A DNA stretch of 64,000 nt, taken from contig MPNW01000161.1 in assembly GCA_011800805.1 (NCBI GenBank), positions 402,721 to 466,720 of the forward strand. The letters are read 5' to 3'. Below the pieces are notes generated by a model. That model made no database searches and was not told where the DNA came from. It saw nothing but the letters and a program-made list of their open reading frames with translations. The position numbers and the translations under genes were made by a program. Shown piece by piece: positions 12,410-24,059 of the stretch. This DNA comes from Hirudo medicinalis (taxonomy: Eukaryota; Annelida; Clitellata; Hirudinida; Hirudinidae). Numbering within the stretch: position 1 is the first letter of the stretch; each line of letters begins with the position of its first letter.

Positions 12410-15400
12410 ATGGATGTAAATGTTGTACAATTTAATGAGAAACTGAGACCACCAAAATACACCCATCATCTCATCCCCTATCAAAGTCACTTCAGGCATG
12501 GTAAGGCAAACGTGACTTTTGGCTTTCATACCTTATGAAAGGTTATTGTTTCTTTCAATCAAGGATTCCAGCCTCATGCAGGACAAAGCTGGTACAAACC
12601 ATTATATTTTCACCAAGGTAACAGGTGGAACAACATTGTGGGTATGGAACACTTCAATCAGGCTCCATTCATCTTCAACAATCAGAACTTTGCAAAGCAT
12701 AGATTTGAAAATGAAAATGATCCTACAAAGGTGGATAGAGATGGTGAGCTTGCTGTGTTAAACACAGTTAATGCAAAGGAAAAATCACCTATGTGTCTGG
12801 TCAATGAAATATCTCGGTTCAATAAGGTTTGCTTAAGTTTTTTTATAAGTTTTTTAGTGGATTTTAAAAATGGTGAAATTTTCACAAAATAATTTGATAT
12901 GATTGTTGGCTAGATTGTTAGTCTTGTTAGTAAACCACTTAAATTAAGCTCTCTGTAAGTTTGCAGAACAATTATTTGCATTGTTATTGTTATTACTTAT
13001 GGAATGAAATTTAGTCATTGTATCCATTTTTCGAGGATGGAATGTGACTTTGTGCTGAATATAAATCAATATTGTTAATATTTTCACATTTTAAATTGCT
13101 TAAAATTTACTTTATCTCTTAATAAGCTACATTTTCATGAGTAGGTTTAATAATTAAACATGTCAAAACTAATTCAAAGGACTAAGAATTGAAACTTTTT
13201 GAAGATGATTAATTATTAAGTTTCATTTTAAATTTTTTCCAAATCAAGATTGAGCAGAAATACACTTTAACAAATGAAGAGGGTCCAGCACACAAAAAAG
13301 TATTTTTCGTTTCTTTAAAATTGGGCACCGAGACATTTTCATCATCCGGTCAGAGCATCAAGAAGGCCAAGCATGCTGCAGCCTTAGAAGCCCTCGAAAA
13401 TACTAATTATCCAAAGCCGCCCAATAAATGTTTACAAGTTTTGCCTGCTGGTTGGTGTATTGTTTATTATTAAAGAATTTTTTAATGAATTAATTTTTAC
13501 ATTTGGATAACATTTGGTGCTTATTGGTATTAATATCTAATTTGAAGTACAGGATGAGTTAAACAGCAGCATAACACCAACTGTTCAACTGAATACTTTG
13601 GCCATGAAGAAGGGGGAAAGTGTTACATATGAAGTTGTCGGAGGCTTCAAAAGCAAGAAAGAGTCGTTTACAGGAGATGCATTCAATTGTTTCAGGTTTG
13701 CTTTGAAGCATTTTGTCACTATTTCTACTGTGGTTGCCTTTACTAATCTCTGTGTGCTTTTACCTACATCTGAAGATGTAAAAGTTTAGAATAGCATTTA
13801 TTTTAACCCTTGGATGCCTGAGGTGACGCAACTTCCAGTTTTAGCTGAGGGGGGTACGAGTGTAACCAGAAACATTTATTGTTACTGAGCATCAACCGAA
13901 AGTTTGTTAATAAAATCTAGCAACGCTTATAAACATGGAACTGCTGTAATGAATGATGCTACGCAGGAGGGTTGTGTTTTAACTCAGTCAATTGTTTTAA
14001 AATAAAAGAATGCCTTATTCTGTACATATTTAACTAAAAATGATATTTTCTAAAAATTAATCACAAATGAATGTTTATTAGCTAGTGTCATATGTAATAA
14101 AACAGACATGAATGTTTAGCAACACCAATAATACAAAATCATTCATTTTTGTTGTTAATAAAACCTAGCAGTATCATTAATTACAGTTAAATAATTATTA
14201 GTTAATTAATAGTTAAAATAATTACAATTAAATTCTATTACAGTTTAGTAATTGTACAGTTAATAACAGCTTTAACATTTCTTCTTTTATTCATGTTTCC
14301 TCTTCTGTTTTCACATTTCTTCAGTCTATCACACTGCTCCCGCAGCACGGTCGTCACAAACTATAACTGTTTTCTTTTCTGAATGTTCCCTGCAAATAAA
14401 GTTGTTACAACTGTCACACTTCGAACGGCTTTTACGGTCTTGACCATGAATGAACTACACATTTCCAATCACTGAAAGCACGAGCACAGACAAAACATCT
14501 TCCAATAGTTTTATTTTCCTGAGGTCTTATATGTCTTGCAATGCGATTCTCAACAAGGAACAAACATGGGTATGGCTGCAAGAATTTGGCTCAGTGTTTT
14601 CATCAGAACTGCAGCTAGAGCTGTTATGGTTATCACCAGACTGATCATTTTCTGAGATGTGATCTTCAGAATCAGGATCGTTATGACATGAAACAATGTC
14701 ATCTGCTGAATCAATTTCGCCATTTTCCTCTGAATCGGATAATTTGGATTGTGCCAAATTGAATGAACGTCTTGCTTGTTATTTAGAATTCTAGATAGAT
14801 ATAATATCGGCAAATAAAATTGTAATATTGTTACAAATTTTTGCTTGTTTTAACTCGGTCGCACAACAATTAGTCTAAAGTTAAAGCATGCTTGATGTAT
14901 ATGTGAAATTTATATTTGTAAATAAACACTGGTATCAGAAGTGGGATTTTCCAATTTATATGTTATATTCATGGTTATAATAGTATGTTATATTTTATAT
15001 TACGTATGTTATATGTTATGTCATATGTAATGTTGTAATTGTAATAACTACAAACAAATTAACGTTTGTGAATATGACTGCTTGACAAAATCTTATAAAG
15101 AGATTCTAGGATTTAAAAAAAGGAAACTTTGGGGTACACTTGTACCCCCCTTAGGCATCCAAGGGTTAAGATATTACAAAAGTATTTTTGACCTTGTGTT
15201 AAAACATCATGAATAGATTATTTCCAAGACTATTTAACAATCCACTAATATGCTTCTCTTTATGAGAAAACATATTAAAGAACTGATTTTGCAAGCAAAA
15301 TTTTAAATCAACCTTATCAGGGAGGATGGGACTTCTCTAAATATGCTTTTAGTTTGAGAGACTTGTGTCTCATTTTGCTTGTAGAATAATGCATCGAGTT

Positions 15401-17308
15401 GCTACTATTGTTCTTGTGACCAATCTATTCATATTTTCAAATCACAAATGTGTTATTTTCCAAGGGTTTTTTTTTATGAACTCTTTTTCTGTACTTCAGA
15501 GGTCATAACCCTGCATTCGTTGTAAAGGTTTCAATTGGAAGTAAATACTTTTTTGGTGGCGGTTATTCAGTCAAAAGTGCGAGGCATTCTGCTGCCTTGA
15601 AAGCTCTTCATGCTCTAACAAATGAGAGCCATCCATCGCTTGATGACAAAATCAACAATGCTGAAGTGATGGTAACTTCTTCAACAGGTTATGTTCTTGT
15701 GCTACAACTAATTTGTCTAAAAGCAGGATTTAGTTTCTCCCTAACATCTGTAATCAGCAGTAGAAAACAGAGGTGCTAACTGCAGATCAGAAGTCAGTCG
15801 AGTCCATGAGATTGCCTTCAAGAGGAACTTTACCACCACTTTCCAAGTTGGTTTTATTTTGTAAATGTTATTAAAAAAATGCATTCTACTCTAATCACAA
15901 CAATCATTCATGAGCTTTCAAAGTTATTGTTGATTGATGGTCAAAAACAAAAATAAATAAAATTATTACATAATTTGGTGATTGTGTTCAGGTGACCGGC
16001 GAGTCTGGACCGGCACATATGAGGACTTACACAACAACGTGTACTTGTGGCCATCTTAATGCCAAAGGAGAAGGAAACAGTAAAAAAACCTCAAAGCGCA
16101 AATCGGCTGAAAAAATGTTGGAGGAGTTGAGCAAATTGTCACCTCTGCCTTCAACTTCACTAAACAAAACTCCCAACAAGTTCAAGACTAAAACAGAGAA
16201 TGCAAAGACAAATAATAAACTGTTTTATAAGGTACTTCCCTGTGATTGCTAGAATAATCATTAATCTTATTATCATCATCAATATTCTTAGAGGATTTGG
16301 ATTCAAATAATTGCATGCAGAGTTGTCTACTTTTTAGTTAATATTTTTGCTATTCTCTGCATGTTGATGTAATGTTTTATAGTATTTCAGCAATGCTTTT
16401 CTAACAAAAAAAGTAAGCTTAGGTCACAAAGATTGTATCATACAAAACCATTTGTAAGGCCATTTGCCCTAAAAACCTTCAGATCCTTAAGGCTAGTCCT
16501 GATTATGGGGCAGGAATAAACCCAGTGAGCAGATTGATCCAAATCCAACAAGCCAAGAAGCAGCCCGAGCCTTCGTTCTCATTGTTGGAAGAACGTGGGA
16601 AAAGCCGAGACAGAGAATTTCATGTACAGGTTTGAGCTAAATTAGTCATTATTTTTTGATTTTGAAATATTTTAATATTTGTGAATATTTAAGTGATCAA
16701 CAGATTCTTTTACATCTAGTAAATTGTGTAAATGTTGTAATAAAATATATCGATGCTGTAGGGCAAACAAGATATTGAATATAATATAACAAAATTAATT
16801 AAATATAAACTTAATTATTTTAGTTCAGTAGTTATAACAATATTTAGAAGGAATGATTTACTGATTTACTAGGCTACTGTGGCTGACAAATCTTGTTCCT
16901 CATGGGCTACAAGCAAGAAATTGGCCAAAAGGAATGCAGCTGAAAAAATGCTTCAGTTGCTTGGATATTCTAATAATATTAGTAACAACAATAATAACAT
17001 CAACAACAATAACCAAATGACAAAACCTTCTGAGAAGAAAATAACCACCACTGAGTTGAAGGAAGGTAGGTTTAATTTAGATATTTTTTAGTTATTAAAT
17101 GCATTATTAATTGCATTATCAAATGGTTTATTATTAGCAACCACTTTTAGTGTCACTGACATTATTTAGCACTTAATTCACTAGCTAATGTCAATATTTA
17201 TTACATAATGTCCTACAAATCTGATAACTCCATGCTTTTTCTTAAGGACTCACACAAAACAAGGATGAAAATTCTCCTCAAGAGGCAGTGATAATATCCC
17301 AGCTTTGA
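12410..17308 (+). CDS. STAU: Staufen-like double-stranded RNA-binding protein, four dsRBDs
   Basis: Ten coding exons (12410-12500, 12564-12826, 13249-13450, 13548-13695, 15500-15687, 15791-15846, 15992-16231, 16483-16629, 16873-17065, 17247-17308) give about 529 residues. Staufen binds structured RNA for mRNA localisation and decay. dsRBD1 starts at 'KEKSPMCLVNEISRFNK' and has 'GQSIKKAKHAAALEAL'; dsRBD2 starts at 'TPTVQLNTLAMKKG' and is split by a 1.8-kb intron; dsRBD3 runs from 'VSRVHEIAFKRNF' through 'GESGPAHMRTY' to 'KGEGNSKKTSKRKSAE'; dsRBD4 runs from 'NPVSRLIQIQQAKK' to 'ATSKKLAKRNAAEKM'. An Asn-rich tract encoded by AAY repeats follows dsRBD4. The protein then ends after about 50 residues with no dsRBD5. 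The 13,451-13,552 junction has two usable acceptors (13,548 or 13,553). The first coding exon is preceded by an acceptor, so a 5' untranslated exon exists upstream. Confidence 0.9.
13807..15165 (-). mobile_element. Internally deleted piggyBac element in a Staufen intron
   Basis: The insert is bounded by TTAA on both sides (13,803-13,806 and 15,166-15,169). Its ends are inverted copies of CCCTTGGATGCCT, with a second shared GGGGGGTAC block further in. TTAA duplication and CCC-starting ends are the hallmark of piggyBac. On the minus strand, 14,757-14,527 encodes an acidic Ser/Asp/Glu-rich start ('MAQSKLSDSEENGE') typical of piggyBac transposase N-termini. About 14,510-14,360 encodes the C-terminal Cys-rich domain ('RCFVCARA', then 'SKCDSCNNFICREH' in another frame). 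The catalytic DDD region is missing, so the copy cannot move itself. It lies between the two halves of dsRBD2 and must be removed with the intron. Confidence 0.82.
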
Positions 17309-18449
17309 GAATAAGGACAAATCCTTTGGTTTCGAAATTAGCTCATTTAAATTTTTCTTGAAATGTATCTGTGTTTATGTATCTTTGTTTAATTTGGGAA
17401 TATAAGCCATTATGATGGAAGTGTTCGATCAGGTTGACCTGATGTTAGAATTATGGAAAGACTGATTATCATAATTTATTCTTTCTTTGCATGATGAAGA
17501 ATTATTTAACAGTAACCTGTTATTCATTTAATTAGTCCACATTAAATACACATCTTATGCTTCTAATGTACTGATAAAATGCATTTTCATCATCATAAGG
17601 TAAATCCTTGAATAACAAGAGGTTATTGCTAGATAATGTGCATCTCAATTTAAAGACTGTGTTTTAAATAAAAAATCATATCATCTGTAAAAATCATTAT
17701 AGTCAATTTGTGTAAAGAATACATTTTTAGTGGCAAGGGATCGTCACGTCCGTATCTTAATCATAAGACAAGAATTGTAAATCAATGGATAAGCTGGTCT
17801 TTTCTTTTTATCTTAGCCATTTATTTGTTTTAATCTGTAATGAATTTGATGTTTTCTTTATAAAAAAAAAAAGACTTATAAAATCCTTTGCTAAAGAGGA
17901 AATTGTTTTTGTTCTGGAAGTGGGTGGTTTTAACAATAATCTATGAACGAATGAAGTCCTTAAATGTTTTTCTGATTTTCAGCAGTAAAGATGTCGGTCA
18001 ACTGCTTTGTCGCTGCATAAACAACCAGTTGTTTCAAAATGTTGATGAAAGACATTTCAAACCCTTCATATAGACTGGTGATCAGATGAACAAAATTTTT
18101 GGCACAATTTGAGCTACTTTCACAAATTCTTTTAAAGACCAGGTCCTTATCATATTCAAAATAACAATAAAAGTCTTTATCGGATGTTGAGTTGTCATGC
18201 ACAAAAATGAGTTGGGAGTATAAAAATGTACATATGTCTACTAAAGTAAACAATTATCGTATGAAGGAATAGTTAAGAAAAACAAGGCTATGCCTACAAA
18301 ACACGAATCTGTCTTTTCAGTGAGCAACTTCAGTTTAAGCTACAAAACAAAAAGCAACAGTTTGACAAATTTTAGTCTTCAAAATGTCATGACTGGTTTG
18401 AGTTCCCATAGAAGGAATGTAATTCAATAACATTCATGGTGCCATAGAG
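17309..18449. other. Tail-to-tail intergenic region, Staufen and ANK-ZO gene
   Basis: About 1.1 kb holding the 3' untranslated regions of two converging genes. A + strand AATAAA-like signal (AAATAAAAAA) lies near 17,668. No dsRBD5-like exon for Staufen is visible here. Small ORFs in both directions look like chance. Confidence 0.5.
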
Positions 18450-21400
18450 TTAAAGTGGTGTTTCGTGCTTCTGAAATTACAAAATTTTAAAATTTCTTTG
18501 TTGAGCAATGTCAAGTTAATCATAACTAAAGTGGAAAAGTACTTACTGCCTGGATCGTTTTGAAGTGTTTTTTTGTCTCAGTTTGAGGTTTTTCACTGAA
18601 ATCTGAATATTTCCTTTCTGCAATTCTACTAAGTTTGGAATCTAAATTGTTTCCTGGTTCTTGTAAGGGAAGATCATCCGTTGTGCGAGAAAATCTCTGC
18701 TGAGTTTGATACTTCTTGCTTGATTTACCATCTCTTAGATCAGGTGATTCATCAGGAAAATATTTCAAGGACTCATCCAAGGAAATATGCTCAGAATTTT
18801 CAGTTGTAATTGGCTGCCATATGGCTTTGGTCTGAGTGTCATTTATGAAATCAGCAATGTGATAGAACCACCGGTCGTCTGTGGTGTAATTTACTACTGT
18901 CGAAAATAGTGATTTGTAGTTTTCTTGAAACTTTAAAGCTTCCTCCAACATGTAATTAGCATCCTTCATGTAGTTAGGAGCTAACTGGCTCCTGATGGTT
19001 TTAACAATGACTTTTGATACAGGTGCCAGATAGATAACAATGGGATTGAGTGATGTTCTGAACATCAGGTGTTCAATGGAAGGTGGTGAAAGTATTGCCA
19101 ACAGGTGTCTGTTTTTGCCATATTTCTTGAAAGCTTCCACATTGGCCGTTGGTTCACCGTTGATAGTCAATTCCAAGTTTTCTTTAGCTTTCTCAAAAAC
19201 ATCAGGATATTCTTTGATGAGCCTATTGATGACCAAGTCACAAAACAGGCCTAATATTATCACTGGACGCAAAAAGCTGACTTTTTTCAATTGGATTCTC
19301 TCATAAACCTCTGACTCATTCATTTCTGTCAAATCACTGGAACTTAAATGACTTGCCTTCTTTTTCCTGAAGCCTTGTGTAAATAATCCACTTTTTACAC
19401 TAGTTGAATTAACATCTAACAATTTTTTGCGGGCAACTATTTGCACAGCTTTCTGCTCGTTTGGTATGAGACCAATCTTTAACACTTCTTGCTTTGGACC
19501 GAGAAGCTTCGCTGACCAAAATCCTTTGTTGCCAGGGGGCATGGTATCAGTAATGAGGAACACATCACCTGGATTGACATCCAAGTCAATTTTCTTTCGA
19601 GCTTCACATCCAAAAAGGGCTTTTACATGAAAAGAATCTCCTTCAAATTGCTTCTCCACTAAAGAATTATATTTTTCAATCTCACTGCACACTTCCAGTG
19701 TCGTGTAACCTTCATTAGCACGGAGGACTTGATCCACCTCTTCCTTAGTTTTTCCAAATATTTGGAGATCATTTACTTTTAATATTCTGTCACCCCTCAA
19801 GAGTCCATTTTTAAATGCTGATGAATCTTGATGAATGGCATCAACAAAAATTCCTGTCTTGTTGCCCCCAATTAATGTAAAGGGAAGAGTTCCATCATTT
19901 GTGAAAGTAATTATTCTATGGAAATCTTTCAAATTATTCATTGAGGTATCTCCAAAACTTTCCTCTGTGGCATTCCACGATGAATTTGAATTGTTAGCTT
20001 TTTGGCTGGAGTTGTTAAAACTTGTGCTGGATCCATAGTGTTTGTTTTGAATTTGCTCCATGATTTTAGAGCTATTCTCGAGTGAAGTGTTCACTAACAT
20101 AGGAGAAATTGATGATGAATAAGTGGGTTTGGCAGGAGCTGCTTTTTCTCCAGCTGAAATTCGAGCAAGATTGGAATGCTGCAAATTGTCAAGAGGTTGA
20201 ACAGAAGCCTTTTCAAAAATCAAATTTTTCTTTTGGGTATCATTATCAGCCTTGGTTTGAAAATGTGTTGGTGAGAATTGATTTAACTCTTTATTACTAA
20301 TAGGAGGTTCACTTTCAGGATTTTGAGTAAAATGGTTTAAATTTCGTTTTTTGGGTTGAGGCTTCTGTGATTGAGTAGAATCATTGGAGAGCATTTGTGA
20401 ATTTTTAGTGGGAAGTGCTTTTGAACCCTTCTTTTTATCTACTTTGTTCTCGTCGGTAAAGCTTGATGGTGGGGTGTTGGTCGATGGTTGCTGTGACGAT
20501 GGCTTCGCTTGAACACGAGACGTCTTTACCCTCGCTGACTTTGGCGAGTTTACTGGAATTACACGGATTGTTGTATGTCCACTTATGTCGTTGTCATCGA
20601 CTTCCAATTCAATTATTTTTTCTATGCCAGATGGGACATCCTTCTTCACTGGTTTTGGCGGTGGCACAGGTTTTGTGGATTTTCCCCTCAAATCATATTC
20701 CTTGCTGTATTCAGATTCGCTCTCAGAGTTGGAATATGATGACTCACTCTCCTCTAAATCCTCTGCACCAGCTGAATTTGGGTTCCTCATGTGTTTTTGA
20801 CTATGCATCCATTCGTGAACTCTGTCGGCTTTGTTTCGGTTGGTTTTTTTTTTTAAATGTCCTCGGTGACTGGATTCCAGTATGCTGTTGACGGATTCAT
20901 CGTCATCGAGATAATATTCCTCACTGCCCATAGAATATTTGTCTACATCGCTTAATCTTTCTGGACTTTCTCTTATTGTTTTATGAGATGGAAAAGTTTG
21001 TTTTGGAGCTTTCTTTTTTGGCTTTCCCTTGTAATTGATTTCGCTATGAATGTCCAACACCGAATTCGGAGGAGTCACGCTCCACATGCTGGTTACTTCA
21101 CTTTCTTGATAGCTATTTTTTCTCAGATATTGAGATCTAAATTCACCACGAAACTTTTCTTTCTCGAGCAATTTTTTTCGCCTTCCTCTTGAATCCAAAT
21201 TTTCGACTGACTTTACTCTTCTGGAAGCAATGTTCATATTCTCCAACACTGGAGAAGCCTTGGAACCACTGTTTACACTTTCTCTACTGTGCCTCTTAGA
21301 ACTGTTAGATGAGCTGTATATTCCAGTTCCTGCTGACAAATTTCCTTTTGAATTTTGACTGACATTGTTTGGAAAGGGTTGATGAAACTTCTGATTGTTT

Positions 21401-22613
21401 GCTGACATATTGAGCAGAGAAATTGAGTGACTCGAAGCAGTAGCAAATGTTCCTCGTTGGAAATTTGTTACAAATCCTCTTGCCCTCACTTTCGGTGCTT
21501 CATACATGATTTTATTCCGGTCCTCGATGGCTTTTTTGATAATTTGTTTTGATACGGTATCGTCATCGGCAACCAAATCAATTGGACGACATTTGCTGTT
21601 ATCTTCAATTAATGGGTCGCATCCAGCCATCACCAAGACCTCGATGACTTTCTGGAATTCATTTCTTGCAGCTAAATGCATGGCAGTTTCACCTCTCCTG
21701 TTTTGAATGTTAACTTCACAGCCTTTGTTGAGAAGAACTTTTACAGTGTCGGTAATGTCATCTTTTGCCTTCATTCCCAATGGATCATACTCCTGGAGTA
21801 CTGTATGGTGAAGAGGAGTGTTTCCTTCTGAATCAGTGATGTTCATGTCAGCTCCACACTCTTCAATCATGATGAGGGCAGTTTCACCATGGCCTTGGGA
21901 GGCTGCAACGTGAAGTGGTGATTTTTCTAGTTCATCATAACATGGAACCTTAATGTCTGGATTGACCTCGTACACTTCACAGAACATCTTTATGAGACCG
22001 TTGTGTCCCTCCCTTGCGGCCATGTGGATGGGGATGGCCCCATGCTGTCCTTTCTTGTACAAGTCTCCTCCATATCTCAGCAGCAGTCTGATCAACTCAG
22101 AGTGTCCATAGATGGTGGCCACATGGAGAGGTGAATTTCCACTCACATCAACTACCGAAGTTTGAGCACCTCGAGACAGCAAGAGTTTTGCCATACGGTA
22201 ATCTGCACGTCGGATAGCATGGTGAAGAGATGAGCGGCCCTTATGGTCTTGAAAGTTCACATTGGCATTGAGACTAATAATTGAATCAACAGTTACATAA
22301 AGTCCCCTTTTCACAGCATTCATCAATGGAGTGGTGCGCTTTCTCTGCTTATGAGATCCATGCTCATGTACAAAGTTGATATTGGCACCATGTTTTTCTA
22401 CCATATATTGGATTATTGTTGGATCAAACAAAGAGGCTGCAAGCAGCAGAGGCACTTCAGTGTAATCCGATGCAAGGCGTTTAACTTCTGAGATAAGAAA
22501 CGTTTTCACTTTGGATTTGTCTCTAACTTTGTTGAAAGAATGCTGCTAACTTTTTCTATATCATTTTCTTCTACTGCCGCTATTAGATAAGGTCCATGTG
22601 TTTTTCTTCCCAT
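18450..22613 (-). CDS. Ankyrin-repeat ZO-like MAGUK (ANK-PDZ-SH3-GUK)
   Basis: One large exon (22,631 down to 18,547) and a 21-nt last exon (18,470-18,450) encode about 1,360 residues. Residues 5-370 hold nine or so ankyrin repeats ('SPLHVATIYGHSELIRLLL', 'TAMHLAARNEFQKVIEVL'). A long Ser/Lys-rich linker follows, with a 'KPVPPPKP' motif near 645. Residues about 895-985 are a PDZ domain ('PFTLIGGNKTGIFVDAI'), about 990-1070 an SH3 domain ('NPGDVFLITDTM', 'GLIPNEQKA'), and about 1100-1265 a guanylate-kinase-like domain ('FLRPVIILGLFCDLV', 'IVIYLAPVSKVIVKTIR', 'DDRWFYHIADFI') without the ATP-binding P-loop. These three modules match the ZO-1 PDZ3-SH3-GUK unit in order and detail. ZO PDZ1, PDZ2 and ZU5 are absent. 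ATG 22,613 follows a good acceptor and an upstream in-frame stop. The frame slips by one base near 22,510, in an AAA run, explained by one missing A. Likely role: a junctional or cortical scaffold; this is inference. Confidence 0.85.
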
Positions 22614-22701
22614 CTTCAAAAATTCGAAATCCTAGATGAATTAAAAAGTAAATTGACTGACGTGTTAAAAAGTGATGGTTACTCGTCGAGCCATGTGTTA
22701 C

Positions 22702-22750
22702 CTGCGACTTTTAAAATCTAACACATCGAGCTTAAGAAAATAATGATGCC
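22702..22750 (-). other. Probable 5' untranslated exon of the ANK-ZO gene
   Basis: On the minus strand a donor (GTCGCAG then GTAACA, at 22,701-22,700) precedes the acceptor TTCATCTAG at 22,633-22,632. Translation in the downstream frame hits a stop (TAA) just before the donor, so this exon would be non-coding and ATG 22,613 the first start. The 5' limit is not visible. Confidence 0.45.
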
Positions 22751-23159
22751 GAAAACGATACTAAGTTATTAAAGTCTTTTCAGCTTAGTATTGTTGTGAT
22801 ATGTCGACCAAAACACCAAAATTTCAATCAACGTTTTATGACTGTCACACCTGTCGGCATCCGTGGTCTAGTCGTTATTAATAATGCAGCGCTAGATAAG
22901 TCACTGAAATACTATTGGGATAATTTGTTAATAAAAATGGTATTTATTTATAAATTATTCGAAAGGATTATTTACCAATATCTGTGAAAGTAATATTCAG
23001 TGAATGTTTCCCTGTAACCAAACGAAGAGAAGGAGGAATGAAAACAAAAGCTTCAATATAAATTTGTGATTGATTTCAATAATTAAAATAAAGGACTAAT
23101 TTCATCGCTTAAGCACAGGGAAACATTTCTAAAATTTAGAAATGATTTGTAATTATACT
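22751..23159. other. Gene-free stretch upstream of the ANK-ZO gene
   Basis: About 400 bp that should contain the promoter of the minus-strand ANK-ZO gene. I see no recognisable motif or repeat in it. Confidence 0.35.
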
Positions 23160-23280
23160 TTATTGCCTGTAAAAACAACAGTCTCATGTTCGAAACCCAC
23201 TGCCATTGCACTGCAATGTTTCCTTGGGAAGGAGCGCCTCTGATGCTATTCGTATATGGCTATATAAATGAAGTACATTT
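23160..23280 (+). repeat. SINE-like fragment with LINE-type tail
   Basis: The stretch contains a tRNA box-B-like word (GTTCGAAACCC). It then has a 3' part (GCGCCTCTGATGCTATTCG) that resembles the 3' end of the LINE copy at 26,298-26,330 (GCGCCTCTGACGCTATGCA). A tRNA-derived head joined to a partner LINE tail is the normal build of a SINE. Box A and target duplications are not clear. Confidence 0.4.
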
Positions 23281-23416
23281 ACATTTATTGATCCACTTAT
23301 TGAAAATCTTATTAACAGTATATTCTTGGATTCGCAAACATCTCGGTGAGATTGATTAGTATAGGCTTTATTTCTTTCAATAGTTATTTATTTAATTCAT
23401 ATGCTTAGATGTCTAA

Positions 23417-23504
23417 ATAATCATTCTGAACAAGTTGTTAGGTCAGCCATTTGCCTAACGCTCTTTTCAAGGCCGATTGCATGAGTTGGTTTGACATACC
23501 AGCA
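23417..23504 (+). repeat. 88-bp direct repeat, copy 1
   Basis: Begins AATAATCATTCTGAACAAGT and ends TTTGACATACCAG. It is nearly identical to the segment at 23,868-23,955, in the same orientation and about 450 bp away. The pair lies just upstream of the TTF/hAT pseudogene and could be an internal or terminal repeat of that or another element. Confidence 0.75.
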
Positions 23505-23867
23505 AGGACGTCATTTAGGAGGGTCCCCTAGGTAGAGCTTGTCCCCTGGATTTTTTTAAATGTGTACATTGAAGATATATATGTGTTAGATTTCAATTTG
23601 GCATTTGATATAGCGCATCGATTGACATACAACATCATGTGTGGGTCACACATCATAGAGAATCACCTTATCAGATCAGGCCTGTTCCTCAGATCATGAT
23701 CATTAGTGATTTCTTTTGATCCGAAGAGTATATATGGAACTATTCCGAGACCGTAGCACATTATTCGTGCATTCTGTTAACTTTTTCATCAATTTGCTGG
23801 TACTGCGTTTATTCGCTATTGTTATTTTGAAAAGCTTATTATTTTATATAGCTGAGTAGTTGTGCAA

Positions 23868-23955
23868 ATAATCATTCTGAACAAGTTGTTAGGACAACCA
23901 TTTGCCTAACGCTCCTTTCCAAGGCTGATTGCATGAGCTGGTTTGACACACCAGA
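23868..23955 (+). repeat. 88-bp direct repeat, copy 2
   Basis: Second copy of the block at 23,417-23,504, differing by a handful of substitutions and ending TTTGACACACCAG. The spacing and low divergence suggest a single duplication or two related insertions. Confidence 0.75.
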
Positions 23956-24059
23956 GGATTGTGTCACTCTTGCTTTAATCGTCGCTTTGAAGGCCTACTA
24001 AATTAACTTGCATGCCAAATATAAGTGTCAGACTTTTGGCTACTATTTTTTTATTTTGT

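Noticed and set aside
15780..15790. Acceptor CTGCAG for Staufen exon 7
   Set aside because: It gives the wrong frame; the next AG (exon from 15,791) restores dsRBD3 homology.
17960..18253. Minus-strand ORF of 97 codons downstream of the ANK-ZO stop
   Set aside because: I tried it as a further exon of the ANK-ZO gene. The spliced frame stops at 18,450 first, and the sequence resembles no domain; probably 3' untranslated.
20463..20891. 142-codon plus-strand ORF
   Set aside because: Antisense shadow of the Ser/Pro-rich linker of the ANK-ZO coding exon.
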